In this document: positions 13,039 to 26,259 of the stretch, one piece after another
How positions within the stretch are numbered: the first letter of the stretch is position 1
Layout of the letters: each line of letters starts with the position of its first letter
NCBI GenBank assembly: GCA_040954595.2
Contig: CM082584.2
Coordinates: 434,001 to 498,000 of the forward strand
Direction: 5' to 3'
Length of the DNA: 64,000 nt
Origin: Balanoglossus misakiensis
Taxonomy: Eukaryota; Hemichordata
The notes under the pieces: model-generated
Seen by the model: the letters and a program-made list of their open reading frames with translations, nothing else
The model's database searches: none
What the model was told of the DNA's origin: nothing
Made by a program: the position numbers and the translations under genes

Positions 13039-14907
13039 CCCCCCCCCCCCTACATTAAATGCGGTACGCCGATGTCAGCTTACCCGTCAGTACTGCAGGC
13101 CGTGCCCACAACTAACGTCGGTGTTTGAAACGCCCTGGTTAAATTCGGGCTTTCTCTATAAATTGACAGGCAATAATGTAGTCCTACCGGAACAAATGTC
13201 GAGTGTTGACCCGCTGTGACTTTCCCTCTTCGGTTTGCCCGACTTAGCCAACGTCTTTGTACTAGAGTGTCGGGTGTTTTGCAGAGCCAGGCCGAAGGAA
13301 ATCCGACTTGATCACCGTTGCTAACGAACGCTAGTGTCTGTCATGGTGTGCCGGGGTTTTAGTCGAGCCAGGCCGTAGGAGATCTGACTGGATCATCGTG
13401 GTCAATGTACGCGTGTTTCCGCTCTAAAGTGCCGGGGCTTCAGCTAAACCAGGCCGTAGGAAATCCGACGTAATCACCGTTGATAACTTACGCCAGTCTG
13501 TGTCATATAGAGCCGGTGCACCAGCCGAGTCACGCCGTAGGAATCTAATTTGATCAACGTGGTCAATGTACGCCTGTTTCTGCTCTAGAGTGCCGGGGCT
13601 TCAGCTGAGCTAGGCCGTAGGAAACCCGACGTGATTACCGCTGTTAACTTACGCCAGTCTGTGTCCTATATATAGTGCGGGGCATCAGCCGTGCCAGGCC
13701 TAAGGAAATGTGAGTAGATCAATGTGGTCTCTGTACGCGTGTTTCTGCTCTAGAATGCCAGGGCTTTAGCCAAGCCATGCCGTAGAAAATCTGAATTGAT
13801 CAACGTTGCTAACGAACGCTAGTGTCTGTCATAGTGTGCCGGGGTTTTAGTCGAGCCAAGCCGTAGGAGATCTGACTTGATCATCGTGGTCAATGTACGC
13901 CTGTTTCTGCTCTAGAGAGCCGGGGCTTCAGCTGAGCCAGGCCGTAGGAAACCCGACGTGATTACCGTTGTTAACTTACGCCAGTTTGTGTCCTATATAT
14001 AGTGCCGGGGCACCAGCGGAGTCACGCCGTAGGAAATGTGAGTAGATCAACGTGGTCTCTGTACGCGTGTTTCTGCTCTAGAGTGCCAGGGCTTTAGCCA
14101 AGCCATGCCGTAGAAAATCTGACTTGATCACCGTTGCTAACGAACGCTAGTGTCTGTCATAGTGTGCCGGGGTTTTAGTCAAACCAAGCCGTAGGAGATC
14201 AGACTTGATCAACGTGGTCTCTGTACGCGTGTTTCTGCTCTGGAGTGCCGGGGCTTTATCCAAGCCATGCCGTAGAAAATCTGACTTGATCACCGTTGCT
14301 AACCTACGCTAGTGTCTGTCATATTGTGACGGAGATTTAGCCGAGCCAGGCCGTAGAAAAATCGACTTGTTCAACGTTACCAGTGTGCAACTGTTTCTGT
14401 TCTAGAGTGTCAGGGTTTTAGCCGACTTGTAGGAAATCTGAGTTGATGAACGGGAATTCAATGTTAGAAATCCGTGTGGAAAGTATCTCTACCCGTTTGG
14501 AACTAAGAAAAGAATTTATTCTTATTTATTTTGTAAAAAAACAATATTTCGAAAAAAAGTCGAAAATGGTAATTTTGTCTTGGGTGATTCAAATTATACC
14601 GCCTTTTCTGGAATTTGCAGCACTTTTTACAAGAGAACGACACTTCATGCTCTATAATATTTCCGAAAATGAAGAAAAGAGTTAATTTTTTATGATTTTT
14701 TAAAAATTTACCATTTTTGTCAAAATATGGCCAAAATGGCTATTTTTTCTTGAATTCCGTCAATATCTCAGCATTTTTGGAGTGGTCGAAAGTTTTAACA
14801 TACAATCAACATGTCATATATGATCAGGCACTAAATTCGAAGAACAAAGGTTTTTTATTTTTTTCTTCTAAAAATGACATTTTCAAGGAAAATTTGGTAA
14901 AACGCAA
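13039..14907 (+). repeat. Satellite unit P-7, truncated at an orientation switch
   Basis: C-run 13039-13050 (12 C). GC-richer domain of about seven A/B pairs; AT domain from 14,454 is cut at AAACGCAA (14,907), at the boundary of AT subrepeats a and b. The sequence then continues on the opposite strand. Confidence 0.92.
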
Positions 14908-14950
14908 ATTATTGCCTGTCAATTTATAGAGAAAGCCCGAATTTAACCAG
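14908..14950 (-). repeat. 43-bp sliver of the unit leader at the inversion junction
   Basis: ATTATTGCCTGTCAATTTAT through AACCAG is minus-strand leader sequence, normally found about 120 bp from the G-run. It is joined on the left to plus AT domain and on the right to minus 81-bp subrepeats (GCCCTGGCACTCTAG followed directly by CGTACAGAG, with AGCAGAAACACG missing). Two joins within 60 bp indicate a multi-step break repair. Confidence 0.85.
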
Positions 14951-16315
14951 GCCCTGGCACTCTAGCGTACAGAGACCACGTTGATCAAGTCTGATCTCCT
15001 ACGGCTTGGTTCGACTAAAACCCCGGCACACTATGACAGACACTAGCGTTCGTTAGCAACGGTGATCAAGTCAGATTTTCTACGGCATGGCTTGGCTAAA
15101 GCCCTGGCACTCTAGAGCAGAAACACGCGTACAGAGACCACGTTGATCTACTCACATTTCCTTCGGCCTGGCACGGCTGATGCCCCGGCACTATATATAG
15201 GACACAAACTGGCGTAAGTTAACAACGGTAATCACGTCGGGTTTCCTACGGCCTGGCTCAGCTGAAGCCCCGGCTCTCTAGAGCAGAAACAGGCGTACAT
15301 TGACCACGTTGATCAAGTCAGATTCCTACGGCGTGACTCCGCAGGTGCACCGGCTCTATATGACACAGACTGGCGTAAGTTATCAACGGTGATTACGTCG
15401 GATTTCCTACGGCCTGGTTTAGCTCAAGCCCCGGCACTTTAGAGCGGAAACACGCGTACATTGACCACGATGATCAAGTCAGATCTCCTACGGCTTGGCT
15501 CGACTAAAACCCCGGCACACTATGACAGACACTAGCGTTCGTTAGCAACGTTGATCAATTCAGATTTCCTACGGCATGGCTTGGCTAAAGCCCTGGCATT
15601 CTAGAGCAGAAACACGCGTACAGAGACCACATTGATCTACTCACATTTCCTTAGGCCTGGCACGGCTGTTGCCCCGCACTATATATAGGACACAGACTGG
15701 CGTAAGTTAACAACGGTAATCACGTCGGGTTTCCTACGGCCTGGCTCAGCTGAAGCCCCGGCACTCTAGAGCAGAAACAGGCGTACATTGACCACGTTGA
15801 TCAAATTAGATTCCTACGGCGTGACTCGGCTGGTGCACCGGCTCTATATGACACAGACTGGCGTAAGTTATCAACGGTGATTACGTCGGATTTCCTATGG
15901 CCTGGTTTAGCTGAAGCCCCGGCACTTTAGAGCGGAAACACGCGTACATTGACCACGATGATCCAGTCAGATCTCCTACGGCCTGGCTCGACTAAAACCC
16001 CGGCACACCATGACAGACACTAGCGTTCGTTAGCAACGGTGATCAAGTCGGATTTCCTTCGGCCTGGCTCTGCAAAACACCCGACACTCTAGTACAAAGA
16101 CGTTGGCTAAGTCGGGCAAACCGAAGAGGGAAAGTCACAGCGGGTCAACACTCGACATTTGTAATGGTAGGACTACATTATTGCCTGTCAATTTATAGAG
16201 AAAGCCCGAATTTAACCAGGGCGTTTCAAACACCGACGTTAGTTGTGGGCACGGCCTGCAGTACTGACGGGTAAGCTGACATCGGCGTACCGCATTTAAT
16301 GTAGGGGGGGGGGGG
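14951..16315 (-). repeat. Satellite unit M-1, GC-richer domain only
   Basis: Minus-oriented subrepeats ending in a 12-G run at 16304-16315. It mirrors the seven-pair domain of the plus unit at 13,039. Its own AT domain is missing, removed at the junction. Confidence 0.92.
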
Positions 16316-17608
16316 AACAGAACGGTTCAATACTATATTTATTAGATATCAGCTACTTTTGGACAATCATCTAAAATCTAAATCATTTTTTCATATTTGG
16401 ATATCTGATGATGTATGAAATTTCCATTATATGTAAAAATGGTGCTGATTTTAAAAAATGCACTCTGAATGAGCTGAATTAATACGAAATTGCGTTTTAT
16501 TCGTTTTTGCACCAAAAAGGTCATTTTTAGGGAAAACATTCTTTATTCTTTAAATTCGGTGACCTGATCATATATAAACAATTGCTTGTATGTTAAAAGT
16601 TTTAATGACTTTTAAAAGCAGTGACACTGGCGGCATTCAACACGAAAATAACAATTTTAGCCACAATTCGGTCAAAATGGTAAATTTTTGAAAATTACAA
16701 AAAATACCTGTTTTCTACATTTTCGGAAATCTGATGGAGTATAGAATGCTCTTCGTATACATATATCGATACAAATTCCACAAAAAAACGGCCAATTTGG
16801 CTCACTGCAGACAAAATTGCGTTTTACCAAATTTTCCTTGAAAATGTCATTTTTAGAAAAAAAAATAAAAAAAACCTTTGTTCTTCGAATTTGGTGCCCT
16901 GATCATATATGACATGTTGATTGTATGTTAAAACTTTCGACCACTCCAAAAATGCAGAGATATTGACGGAATTCAAGAAAAAATAGCCATTTTGGCCATA
17001 TTTTGACAAAAATGGTAAATTTTTAAAAAATCATAAAAAATTAACTCTTTTCTTCATTTTCGGAAATATTATGGAGCATGAAGTGTCGTTCTCTTGTAAA
17101 AAGTGCTGCAAATTCCAGAAAAGGCGGTATAATTTGAATCACCCATGACAAAATTACCATTTTCGACTTTTTTTCGAAAAATTGTGATTTTTACAAAATA
17201 AATAAGAATAAATTATTTTCTTAGTTTCAAAAGGGTAGAGACACTTTCCACACAGGTTTTTTAACATTGAATTCCCATTCATCAACTCAGATTTCCTACA
17301 GCATAAGTCGGCTAAAACCCTGACACTCTAGAGCAGAAACAGTTGCACACTGGTAACGTTGAACAAGTCGATTTTTCTACGGCCTGGCTCGGCTAAATCT
17401 CCGTCACAATATGACAGACACTAGCGTTCGTTAGCAACGTTGATCAAGTCAGATTTCCTACGGCATGGCTTGGCTAAAGCCCTGGCACTCTAGAGCAGAA
17501 ACACGCGTACAGAAACCACGTTGATCTACTCACATTTCCTTCGGCCTGGCTCAGCTGAAGCCCCGGCACTCTAGATCAGAAACAGGCGTACATTGACCAC
17601 GTTGATCA
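16316..17608 (-). repeat. Satellite unit M-2, truncated in the GC-richer domain
   Basis: Complete AT domain 16,316-17,274, then only about 334 bp of 81-bp subrepeats and no G-run. At 17,608 the shared bases GATCAA join a type-B subrepeat (GACCACGTTGATCAA) to the AT domain (AAATTCGGTGACC). Confidence 0.9.
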
Positions 17609-19911
17609 AATTCGGTGACCTGATCATATATAAACAATTGCTTGTATGTTAAAAGTTTTAATGACTTTTAAAAGCAGTGACACTGGCGGCATTCAACACG
17701 AAAATAACAATTTTAGCCACAATTCGGTCAAAATGGTAAATTTTTGAAAATTACAAAAAATACCTGTTTTCTACATTTTCGGAAATCTGATGGAGTATAG
17801 AATGCTCTTCGTATACATATATCGATACAAATTCCACAAAAAAACGGCCAATTTGGCTCACGGCAGACAAAATTGCGTTTTACCAAATTTTCCTTGAAAA
17901 TGTCATTTTTAGAAAAAAAAATAAAAAAAACCTTTGTTCTTCGAATTTGGTGCCCTGATCATATATGACATGTTGATTGTATGTTAAAACTTTCGACCAC
18001 TCCAAAAATGCAGAGATATTGACGGAATTCAAGAAAAAATAGCCATTTTGGCCATATTTTGACAAAAATGGTAAATTTTTAAAAAATCATAAACAATTAA
18101 CTCTTTTCTTCATTTTCGGAAATATTATGGAGCATGAAGTGTCGTTCTCTTGTAAAAAGTGCTGCAAATTCCAGAAAAGGCGGTATAATTTGAATCACCC
18201 ATGACAAAATTACCATTTTCGACTTTTTTTCGAAAAATTGTGATTTTTACAAAATAAATAAGAATAAATTCTTTTCTTAGTTTCAAACGGGTAGAGATAC
18301 TTTCCACACGGGTTTTTTAACATTGAATTCCCATTCATCAACTCAGATTTCCTACAGCACAAGTCGGCTAAAACCCTGACACTCTAGAGCAGAAACAGTT
18401 GCACAATGGTAACGTTGAACAAGTCGATTTTTCTACGGCCTGGCTCGGCTAAATCTCCGTCACAATATGACAGACACTAGCGCACGTTAGCAACGGTGAT
18501 CAAGTCAGATTTTCTACGGCATGGCTGGGATAAAGCCCCGGCACTCTAGAGCAGAAACACGCGTACAGAGACCACGTTGATCAAGTCTGATCTCCTACGG
18601 CTTGGCTCGACTAAAACCCCGGCACACTATGACAGACACTAGCGTTCGTTAGCAACGTTGATCAAGTCAGATTTCCTACGGCATGGCTTGGCTAAAGCCC
18701 TGGCACTCTAGAGCAGAAACACGCGTACAGAGACCACGTTGATCTACTCCCATTTCCTTCGGCCTGGCACAGCTGATGCCCCGGCACTATATATAGGACA
18801 CAGACTGGCGTAAGTTAACAACGGTAATCACGTCGGGTTTCCTACGGCCTGGCTCAGCTGAAGCCCCGGCACTCTAGAACAGAAACAGGCGTACATTGAC
18901 CACGTTGATCAAGTCAGATGTCCTACGGCGTGACTCCGCTGGTGCACCGGCTCTATATGACACAGACTGGCGTAAGTTATCAACGGTGATTACGTCGGAT
19001 TTCCTACGGCCTGGTTTAGCTCAAGCCCCGGCACTTTAGAGCGGAAACACGCGTACATTGACCACGATGATCAAGTCAGATCTCCTACGGCTTGGCTCGA
19101 CTAAAACCCCGGCACACTATGACAGACACTAGCGTTCGTTAGCAACGTTGATCAAGTCAGATTTCCTACGGCATGGCTTGGCTAAAGCCCTGGCATTCTA
19201 GAGCAGAAACACGCGTACAGAGACCACATTGATCTACTCACATTTCCTTAGGCCTGGCACGGCTGATGCCCCGCACTATATATAGGACACAGACTGGCGT
19301 AAGTTAACAACGGTAATCACGTCGGGTTTCCTACGGCCTGGATCAGCTGAAGCCCCGGCACTCTAGAGCAGAAACAGGCGTACATTGACCACGTTGATCA
19401 AGTCAGATTTCCTACGGCGTGATTCGGCTGGTGCACCGGCTCTATATGACACAGACTGGCGTAAGTTATCAACGGTGATTACGACGGATTTCCTACGGCA
19501 TGGTTTAGCTGAAGCCCCGGCACTTTAGAGCGGAAACACGCGTACATTGACCACGATGATCAAGTCAGATCTCCTACGGCCTGGCTCGACTAAAACCCCG
19601 GCACACCATGACAGACACTAGCGTTCGTTAGCAACGGTGATCAAGTCGGATTTCCTTCGGCCTGGCTCTGCAAAAGACCCGACACATTAGTACAAAGACG
19701 TTGGCTAAGTCGGGCAAACCGAAGAGGGAAAGTCACAGCGGGTCAACACTCGACATTTGTTCGGGTAGGACTGCATTATTGCCTGTCAATTTATAGAGAA
19801 AGCCCGAATTTAACCAGGGCGTTTCAAACACCGACGTTATTTGGGGGCACGGCCTGCAGTACTGCCGGGTAAGCTGACATCGGCGTACCGCATATAATGT
19901 AGGGGGGGGGG
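17609..19911 (-). repeat. Satellite unit M-3, 5-prime cut AT domain and expanded subrepeats
   Basis: AT domain enters at ATTCGGTGACCTGATC and ends at GAATTC 18,325-18,330. The GC-richer domain of about 1.57 kb (about eight A/B pairs) matches the expanded unit at 10,501 in inverted order. It holds CACAATATGACAG with the rare GCGCACG variant at about 18,462, which is the empty site for the transposon at 37,005. Confidence 0.91.
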
Positions 19912-21961
19912 ACAGAACGGTTCAATACTACATTTATTAGATATCAGCTAATTTTGGACAATCATCTAAAATCTAAATCATTTTTTCATATTTGGATATC
20001 TGATGATGTATGAAATTTTCAATATATGTAAAAATGGTGCTGATTATAAAAAATGCACTCTGAATGAGCTGATTTAATACAAAATTGCGTTTTATTCGTT
20101 TTTGCACCAAAAAGGTCATTTTTAGGCAAAACATTCTTTATTTTTTTAATTCGGTGGCCTGATCATATATAAGCAATTGCTTGCATGTTAAAAGTTTTTA
20201 TGACTTTTAAAAGCAGTGACACTGGCGGCATTCAACACGAAAATAACAATTTTAACCACAATTTGGTCAAAATGGTAAATTTTTGAAAATTACAAAAAAT
20301 ACCTGTTTTCTACATTTTCGGAAATCTGATGGAGTATAGAATGCTCTTCGTATATATATATCGATACAAATTCCACAAAAGACCGTCTAATTTGGCTCAC
20401 TGCAGACAAAATTGCGTTTTACCAAATTTTCCTTGAAAATGTCATTTTTAGAAAAATAAAATAAAAAAACCTTCGTTCTTCGAATTTGGTGCCCTGATCA
20501 TATATGACATGTTGATTGTATGTTAAAACTTTCGACCACTCCAAAAATGCAGAGATATTGACGGAATTCAAGAAAAAATAGCCATTTTGGCCATATTTTG
20601 ACAAAATAGTACATTTTTAAAAAATCATAAACAATTAACTCTTTTCTTCATTTTCGGAAATATTATGGAGCATGAAGTGTCGTTCTCTTGTAAAAAGTGC
20701 TGCAAATTCCAGAAAAGGCGGTATAATTTCAATCACCCAAGACAAAATTGCAATTTTTCGACTTTTTTTCGAAAAATTGTCTTTTTTACAAAATAAATAA
20801 GAATAAATTCTTTTCTTAGTTTCAAACGGGTAGAGATACTTTCCACACGGGTTTTCTAACATTGAATTCCCGTTCATCAACTCAGATTTCCTACAGCATA
20901 AGTCGGCTAAAACCCTGACACTCTAGAGCAGAAACAGTTGCACACTGGTAACGTTGAACAAGTCGATTTTTCTACGGCCTGGCTCGGCTAAATCTCCGTC
21001 ACAATATGACAGACACTAGCGTACGTTAGCAACGGTGAGCAAGTCAGATTTTCTACGGCATGGGTTGGATAAAGCCCCGGCACTCTAGAGCAGAAACACG
21101 CGTACAGAGACCACGTTGATCAAGTCTGAACTCCTACGGCTTGGCTCGACTAAAACCCCGGCACACTATGACAGACACTAGCGTTCGTTAGCAACGTTGA
21201 TCAAGTCAGATTTCCTACGGCATGGCTTGGCTAAAGCCCTGGCACTCTAGAGCAGAAACACGCGTACAGAGACCACGTTGATCTACTCACATTTCCTTCG
21301 GCCTGGCACGGCTGATGCCCCGGCACTATATATAGGACACAAACTGGCGTAAGTTAAGAACGGTAATCACGTCGGGTTTCCTACGGCCTGGCTCAGCTGA
21401 AGCCCCGGCACTCTAGAGCAGAAACAGGCGTACATTGACCACGTTGATCAAGTCAGATTTCCTACGGCGTGACTCGGCTGGTGCACCGGCTCTATATGAC
21501 ACAGACTGGCGTAAGTTATCAACGGTGATTACGTCGGATTTCCTACGGCCTGGTTTAGCTGAAGCCCCGGCACTTTAGAGCGGAAACACGCGTACATTGA
21601 CCACGATGATCAAGTCAGATCTCCTACGGCCTGGCTCGACTAAAACCCCGGCACACCATGACAGACACTAGCGTTCGTTAGCAACGGTGATCAAGTCGGA
21701 TTTCCTTCGGCCTGGCTCTGCAAAAGACCCGACACTCTAGTACAAAGACGTTGGCTAAGTTGGGCAAACCGAAGAGAGAAAGTCGCAGCGGGTCAACACT
21801 CCACATTTGTTCCGGTAGGACTGCATTATTGCCTGTCGATTTATAGAGAGAGCCCGAATTTAACCAGGGCGTTTCAAACACCGACGTTTGTTGGGGGCAC
21901 GGCCTACAGTACTGCCGGGTAAGCTGACATCGGCGTACCGCATATAATGTAGGGGGGGGGG
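19912..21961 (-). repeat. Satellite unit M-4
   Basis: Full unit of 2050 bp; AT domain to 20,869, G-run 21952-21961. The leader reads TTGTTGGGGGCACGGCCTAC with GTCGATTTATAGAGAGAG. This leader variant is shared with units ending at 34,017, 35,913 and 46,237 and inverted at 49,231, 51,286 and 53,608. Confidence 0.94.
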
Positions 21962-24205
21962 ACAGAACGGTTCAATACTACATTTATTAGATATCAGCTA
22001 ATTTTGGACAATCATCTAAAATCTAAATCATTTTTTCATATTTGGATATCTGATGATGTATGAAATTTCCAATATATGTAAAAATGGTGCTGATTATAAA
22101 AAATGCACGCTGAATGAGCTGATTTAATACAAAATTGCGTTTTATTCGTTTTTGCACCAAAAAGGTCATTTTTAGGCAAAACATTCTTTATTTTTTTAAT
22201 TCGGTGGCCTGATCATATATAAGCAATTGCTTGCATGTTAAAAGTTTTTATGACATTTAAAAGCAGTGACACTGGCGGCATTCAACACGAAAATAACAAT
22301 TTAACCACAATTTGGTCAAAATGGTAAATTTTTGAAAATTACAAAAAATACCTGTTTTCTACATTTTCGGAAATCTGATGGAGTATAGAATGCTCTTCGT
22401 ATATATATATCGATACAAATTCCACAAAAGACCGTCTAATTTGGCTCACTGCAGACAAAATTGCGTTTTACCAAATTTTTCTTGAAAATGTCATTTTTAG
22501 AAAAATAAAATAAAAAAACCTTCGTTCTTCGAATTTGGTGCCCTGATCATATATGACATGTTGATTGTATGTTAAAACTTTCGACCACTCCAAAAATGCA
22601 GAGATATTGACGGAATTCAAGAAAAAATAGCCATTTTGGCCATATTTTGACAAAATGGTACATTTTTAAAAAAATCATAAAAAATAAACTCTTTTCTTCA
22701 TTTTCGGAAATATTATGGAGCATGAAGTGTCGTTCTCTTGTAAAAAGTGCTGCAAATTCCAGAAAATGTGGTATAATTTGAATCACCCAAGACAAAATTA
22801 CCATTTTCGACTTGTTTTCGAAAAATTGTCTTTTTTAAAAAATAAATAAGAATAAATTCTTTTCTTAGTTTCAAACGGGTAGAGATACTTTCCACACGGG
22901 TTTTCTAACATTGAATTCCCGTTCATCAACTCAGATTTCCTACAGCATAAGTCGGCTAAAACCCTGACACTCTAGAGCAGAAACAGTTGCACACTGATAA
23001 CGTTGAACAAGTCGATTTTTCTACGGCCTGGCTCGGCTAAATCTCGTCACAATATGACAGACACTAGCGTACGTTAGCAACGGTGATCAAGTCAGATTTT
23101 CAACGGCATGGGTTGGATAAAGCCCCGACACTCTAGAGCAGAAACACGCGTACAGAGACCACGTTGATCAAGTCTGATCTCCTACGGCTTGGCTCGACTA
23201 AAACCCCGGCACACTATGACAGACACTAGCGTTATTATTATTATTATTATTAAGAATTGTTTAAAATGCGCTACACATACGTCTCAGCGCATTGTGCACA
23301 GCTAAAACAGTAGATTAAAAAATACAAGGCTGGTAAAAATAGTTAAAAGGACACAATCGAACACGTTACACATAAAACCGAGTAAAAAGGTATGTTTTCA
23401 AATTACGCTTAAAAATATTGAGCGTTCGTTAGCAACGTTGATCAAGTCAGATTTCCTACGGCATGGCTTTGCTAAAGCCCTGACACTCTAGAGCAGAAAC
23501 ACGCGTACAGAGACCACGTTGATCGACTAACATTTCCTTCGGCCTGGCACGGCTGATGCCCCGGCACTATATATAGGACACAGACTGGCGTAAGTTAACA
23601 ACGGTAATCACGTCGGGTTTCCTACGGCCTGGCTCAGCTGAAGCCCCGGCACTCTAGAGCAGAAACAGGCGTACATTGACCACGTTGATCAAGTCAGATT
23701 TCCTACGGCGTGACTCGGCTGGTGAACCGGCTCTATATGACACAGACTGGCGTAAGTTATCAACGGTGATTACGTCGGATTTCCTACGGCCTGGTTTAGC
23801 TGAAGCCCCGGCACTTTAGAGCGGAAACACGCGTACATTGACCACGATGATCAAGGCAGATCTCCTACGGCCTGGCTCGACTAAAACCCCGGCACACCAT
23901 GACAGACACTAGCGTTCGTTAGCAACGGTGATCAAGTCGGATTTCCTTCGGCCTGGCTCTGCAAAAGACCCGACACTCTAGTACAAAGACGTTGGCTAAG
24001 TCGGGCAAACCGAAGAGGGAAAGTCACAGCGGGTCAACACTCGACATTTGTTCGGGTAGGACTGCATTATTGCCTGTCAATTTATAGAGAAAGCCCGAAT
24101 TTAACCAGGGCGTTACAAACACCGACGTTAGTTGGGGGCACGGCCTGCAGTACTGACGGGTAAGCTGACATCGGCGTACCGCATATAATATAGGGGGGGG
24201 GGGGG
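21962..24205 (-). repeat. Satellite unit M-5 carrying an SINE-like insertion
   Basis: 2244 bp, which is a standard unit plus the 187-bp insertion and its 6-bp target duplication. AT domain to 22,918; G-run 24193-24205. Variants ATCTCGTCAC (one C missing) and TTTTCAACGGCATGGGTTGG mark a subfamily that recurs at 30,990-31,065 and inverted at about 50,140, 56,570 and 60,660. Confidence 0.93.
23234..23420 (-). mobile_element. SINE-like element, copy 1 (187 bp)
   Basis: Unrelated to the satellite. Read on the minus strand, it starts CAATATTTTTAAGCG and ends in GTAGCGCATTTTAAACAATT followed by an (AAT)n tail. The target duplication AGCGTT flanks it (23,228-23,233 and 23,421-23,426), and uninterrupted units show a single AGCGTT here. 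A simple-repeat 3-prime tail and short target duplication fit a non-LTR-mobilised SINE. No clear tRNA-type A and B boxes are seen, so it may be 5-prime truncated, and no named family is claimed. Confidence 0.75.
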
Positions 24206-26259
24206 AAACAGAACGGTTCAATACTACATTTATTAGATATCAGCTAATTTTGGACAATCATCTAAAATCTAAATCATTTTTTCATATTTGGATATCTGAT
24301 GATGTATGAAATTTCCATTATATGTAAAAATGGTGCTGATTATAAAAAATGCACTCTGAATGAACTGATTTAATACAAAATTACGTTTTATTCGTTTTTG
24401 CACCTAAAAGGTCATTTTTAGGCAAAACATTCTTTATTTTTTTAATTCGGTGACCTGATCATATATAAAGAATGGCTTGTATGTTAAAAGTTTTTATGAC
24501 TTTTAAAAGCAGTGACACTGGCGGCATTCAACACGAAAATAACAATTTTAGCCACAATTTGGTCAAAATGGAAAATTTTTCAAAATTACAAAAAATACCC
24601 TTTTCTACATTTTCGGAAATCTGAAGGAGTATAGAAGGCTCTTCGTATGTATATATCGATACAAATTCCACAAAAAACCGTCTAATTTGGCTCACTGCAG
24701 ACAAAATTGCGTTTTACCAAATTTTCCTTGAAAATGTCATTTTTAGAAAAAAAAATAAAGAAAACCTTTGTTCTTCGAATTTGGTGCCCCGATCATATAT
24801 GACATGTTGATTGTATGTTAAAAGTTTCGACCACTCCAAAAATGCAGAGATATTGACGGAATTCAAGAAAAAATAGCCATTTTGGCCATATTTTGACAAA
24901 AATGGTAAAATTTTAAAAAATCATAAAAAATTAACTCTTTTCTTCATTTTCGGAAATATTATGGAGCATGAAGTGTCGTTCTCTTGTAAAAAGTGCTGCA
25001 AATTCCAGAAAAGGTGGTATAATTTGAATCACCCAAGACAAAATTACCATTTTCGCCTTTGTTTCGAAAAATTGTCTTTTTTACAAAATAAATAAGAATA
25101 AATTCTTTTCTTAGTTTCAAACGGGTAGAGATACTTTCTACACGGGTTTTCTAACATTGAATTCCCGTTCATCAACTCAGATTTCCTACAGCATAAGTCG
25201 GCTAAAACCCTGAGACTTTAGAGCAGAAACAGTTGCACACTGGTAACGTTGAACAAGTCGATTTTTCTACGGCCTGGCTCGGCTAAATCTCCGTCACAAT
25301 ATGACAGACACTAGCGTACGTTAGCAACGGTGATCAAGTCAGATTTTCTACGGCATGGCTTGGATAAAGCCCCGGCACTCTAGAGCAGAAACACGCGTAC
25401 AGAGACCACGTTGATCAAGTCTGATCTCCTACGGCTTGGCTCGACTAAAACCCCGGCACACTATGACAGACATTAGCGTTCGTTAGCAACGTTGATCAAG
25501 TCAGATTTCCTACGGCATGGCTTGGCTAAAGCCCTGGCACTCTAGAGCAGAAACACGCGTACAGAGACCACGTTGATCTACTCACATTTCCTTCGGCCTG
25601 GCACGGCTGATGCCCCGGCACTATATATAGGACACAAACTGGCGTAAGTTAACAACGGTAATCACGTCGGGTTTCCCACGGCCTGGCTCAGCTGAAGCCC
25701 CGGCACTCTAGAGCAGAAACAGGCGTACATTGACCACGTTGATCAAGTAAGATTTCCTACGGCGTGACTCGGCTGGTGCACCGGCTCTATATGACACAGA
25801 CTGGCGTAAGTTATCAACGGTGATTACGTCGGATTTCCTACGGCCTGGTGTAGCTGTAGCCCCGGCCCTTTAGAGCGGAAACACGCGTACATTGACCACG
25901 ATAATCAAGTCAGATCTCCTACGGCCTGGCTCGACTAAAACCCCGGCACACCATGACAGACACTAGCGTTCGTTAGCAACGGTGATCAAGTCTGATTTCC
26001 TTCGGCCTGGCTCTGCAAAAGACCCGACACATTAGTACAAAGACGTTGGCTAAGTCGGGCAAACCGAAGAGGGAAAGTCACAGCGGGTCAATACTCGACA
26101 TTTGTTCCGGTAGGACTACATTATTGGCTGTCAATTTATAGAGAAAGCCCGAATTTAACCAGGGCGTTTCAAACACCGACGTTAGTTGTGGGCACGGCCT
26201 GCAGTACTGATGGGTAAGCTGACATCGGCGTACCGCATGTAATGTAGGGGGGGGGGGGG
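24206..26259 (-). repeat. Satellite unit M-6
   Basis: Full unit of 2054 bp; AT domain to 25,164, G-run 26247-26259 (13 G). Carries two rare markers: AAAGAATGGCTTGTATG near 24,466, found inverted only at about 61,534, and a GTTTCG form at about 25,060 shared with the unit at 1,513. Confidence 0.94.

Larger units (their letters stand above)
1..14907 (+). repeat. Satellite array block 1, plus-oriented
   Basis: Seven C-run-bearing units in head-to-tail order, entered in mid-unit at base 1 and broken at 14,907. C-runs start at 418, 2471, 4520, 6568, 8617, 10501 and 13039, giving spacings of 2053, 2049, 2048, 2049, 1884 and 2538. Units 2 and 3 are nearly the same sequence. No gene, tRNA, rRNA or promoter of a gene was recognised anywhere in the block. 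Confidence 0.97.
12079..17274. repeat. Large imperfect palindrome
   Basis: Positions on the two arms add up to about 29,353: GAATTC at 12,079 pairs with 17,274, and the C-run start at 13,039 pairs with the G-run end at 16,315. Marker variants of the left AT domain (AAATCACAATTTTTC, GTCATGGGTG, CCTTTTGAAACT) appear reverse-complemented at 17,100-17,290. Matching arms stop at about 14,227 and 14,965, with one A/B pair of offset, leaving a spacer of roughly 0.74 kb. Confidence 0.88.
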
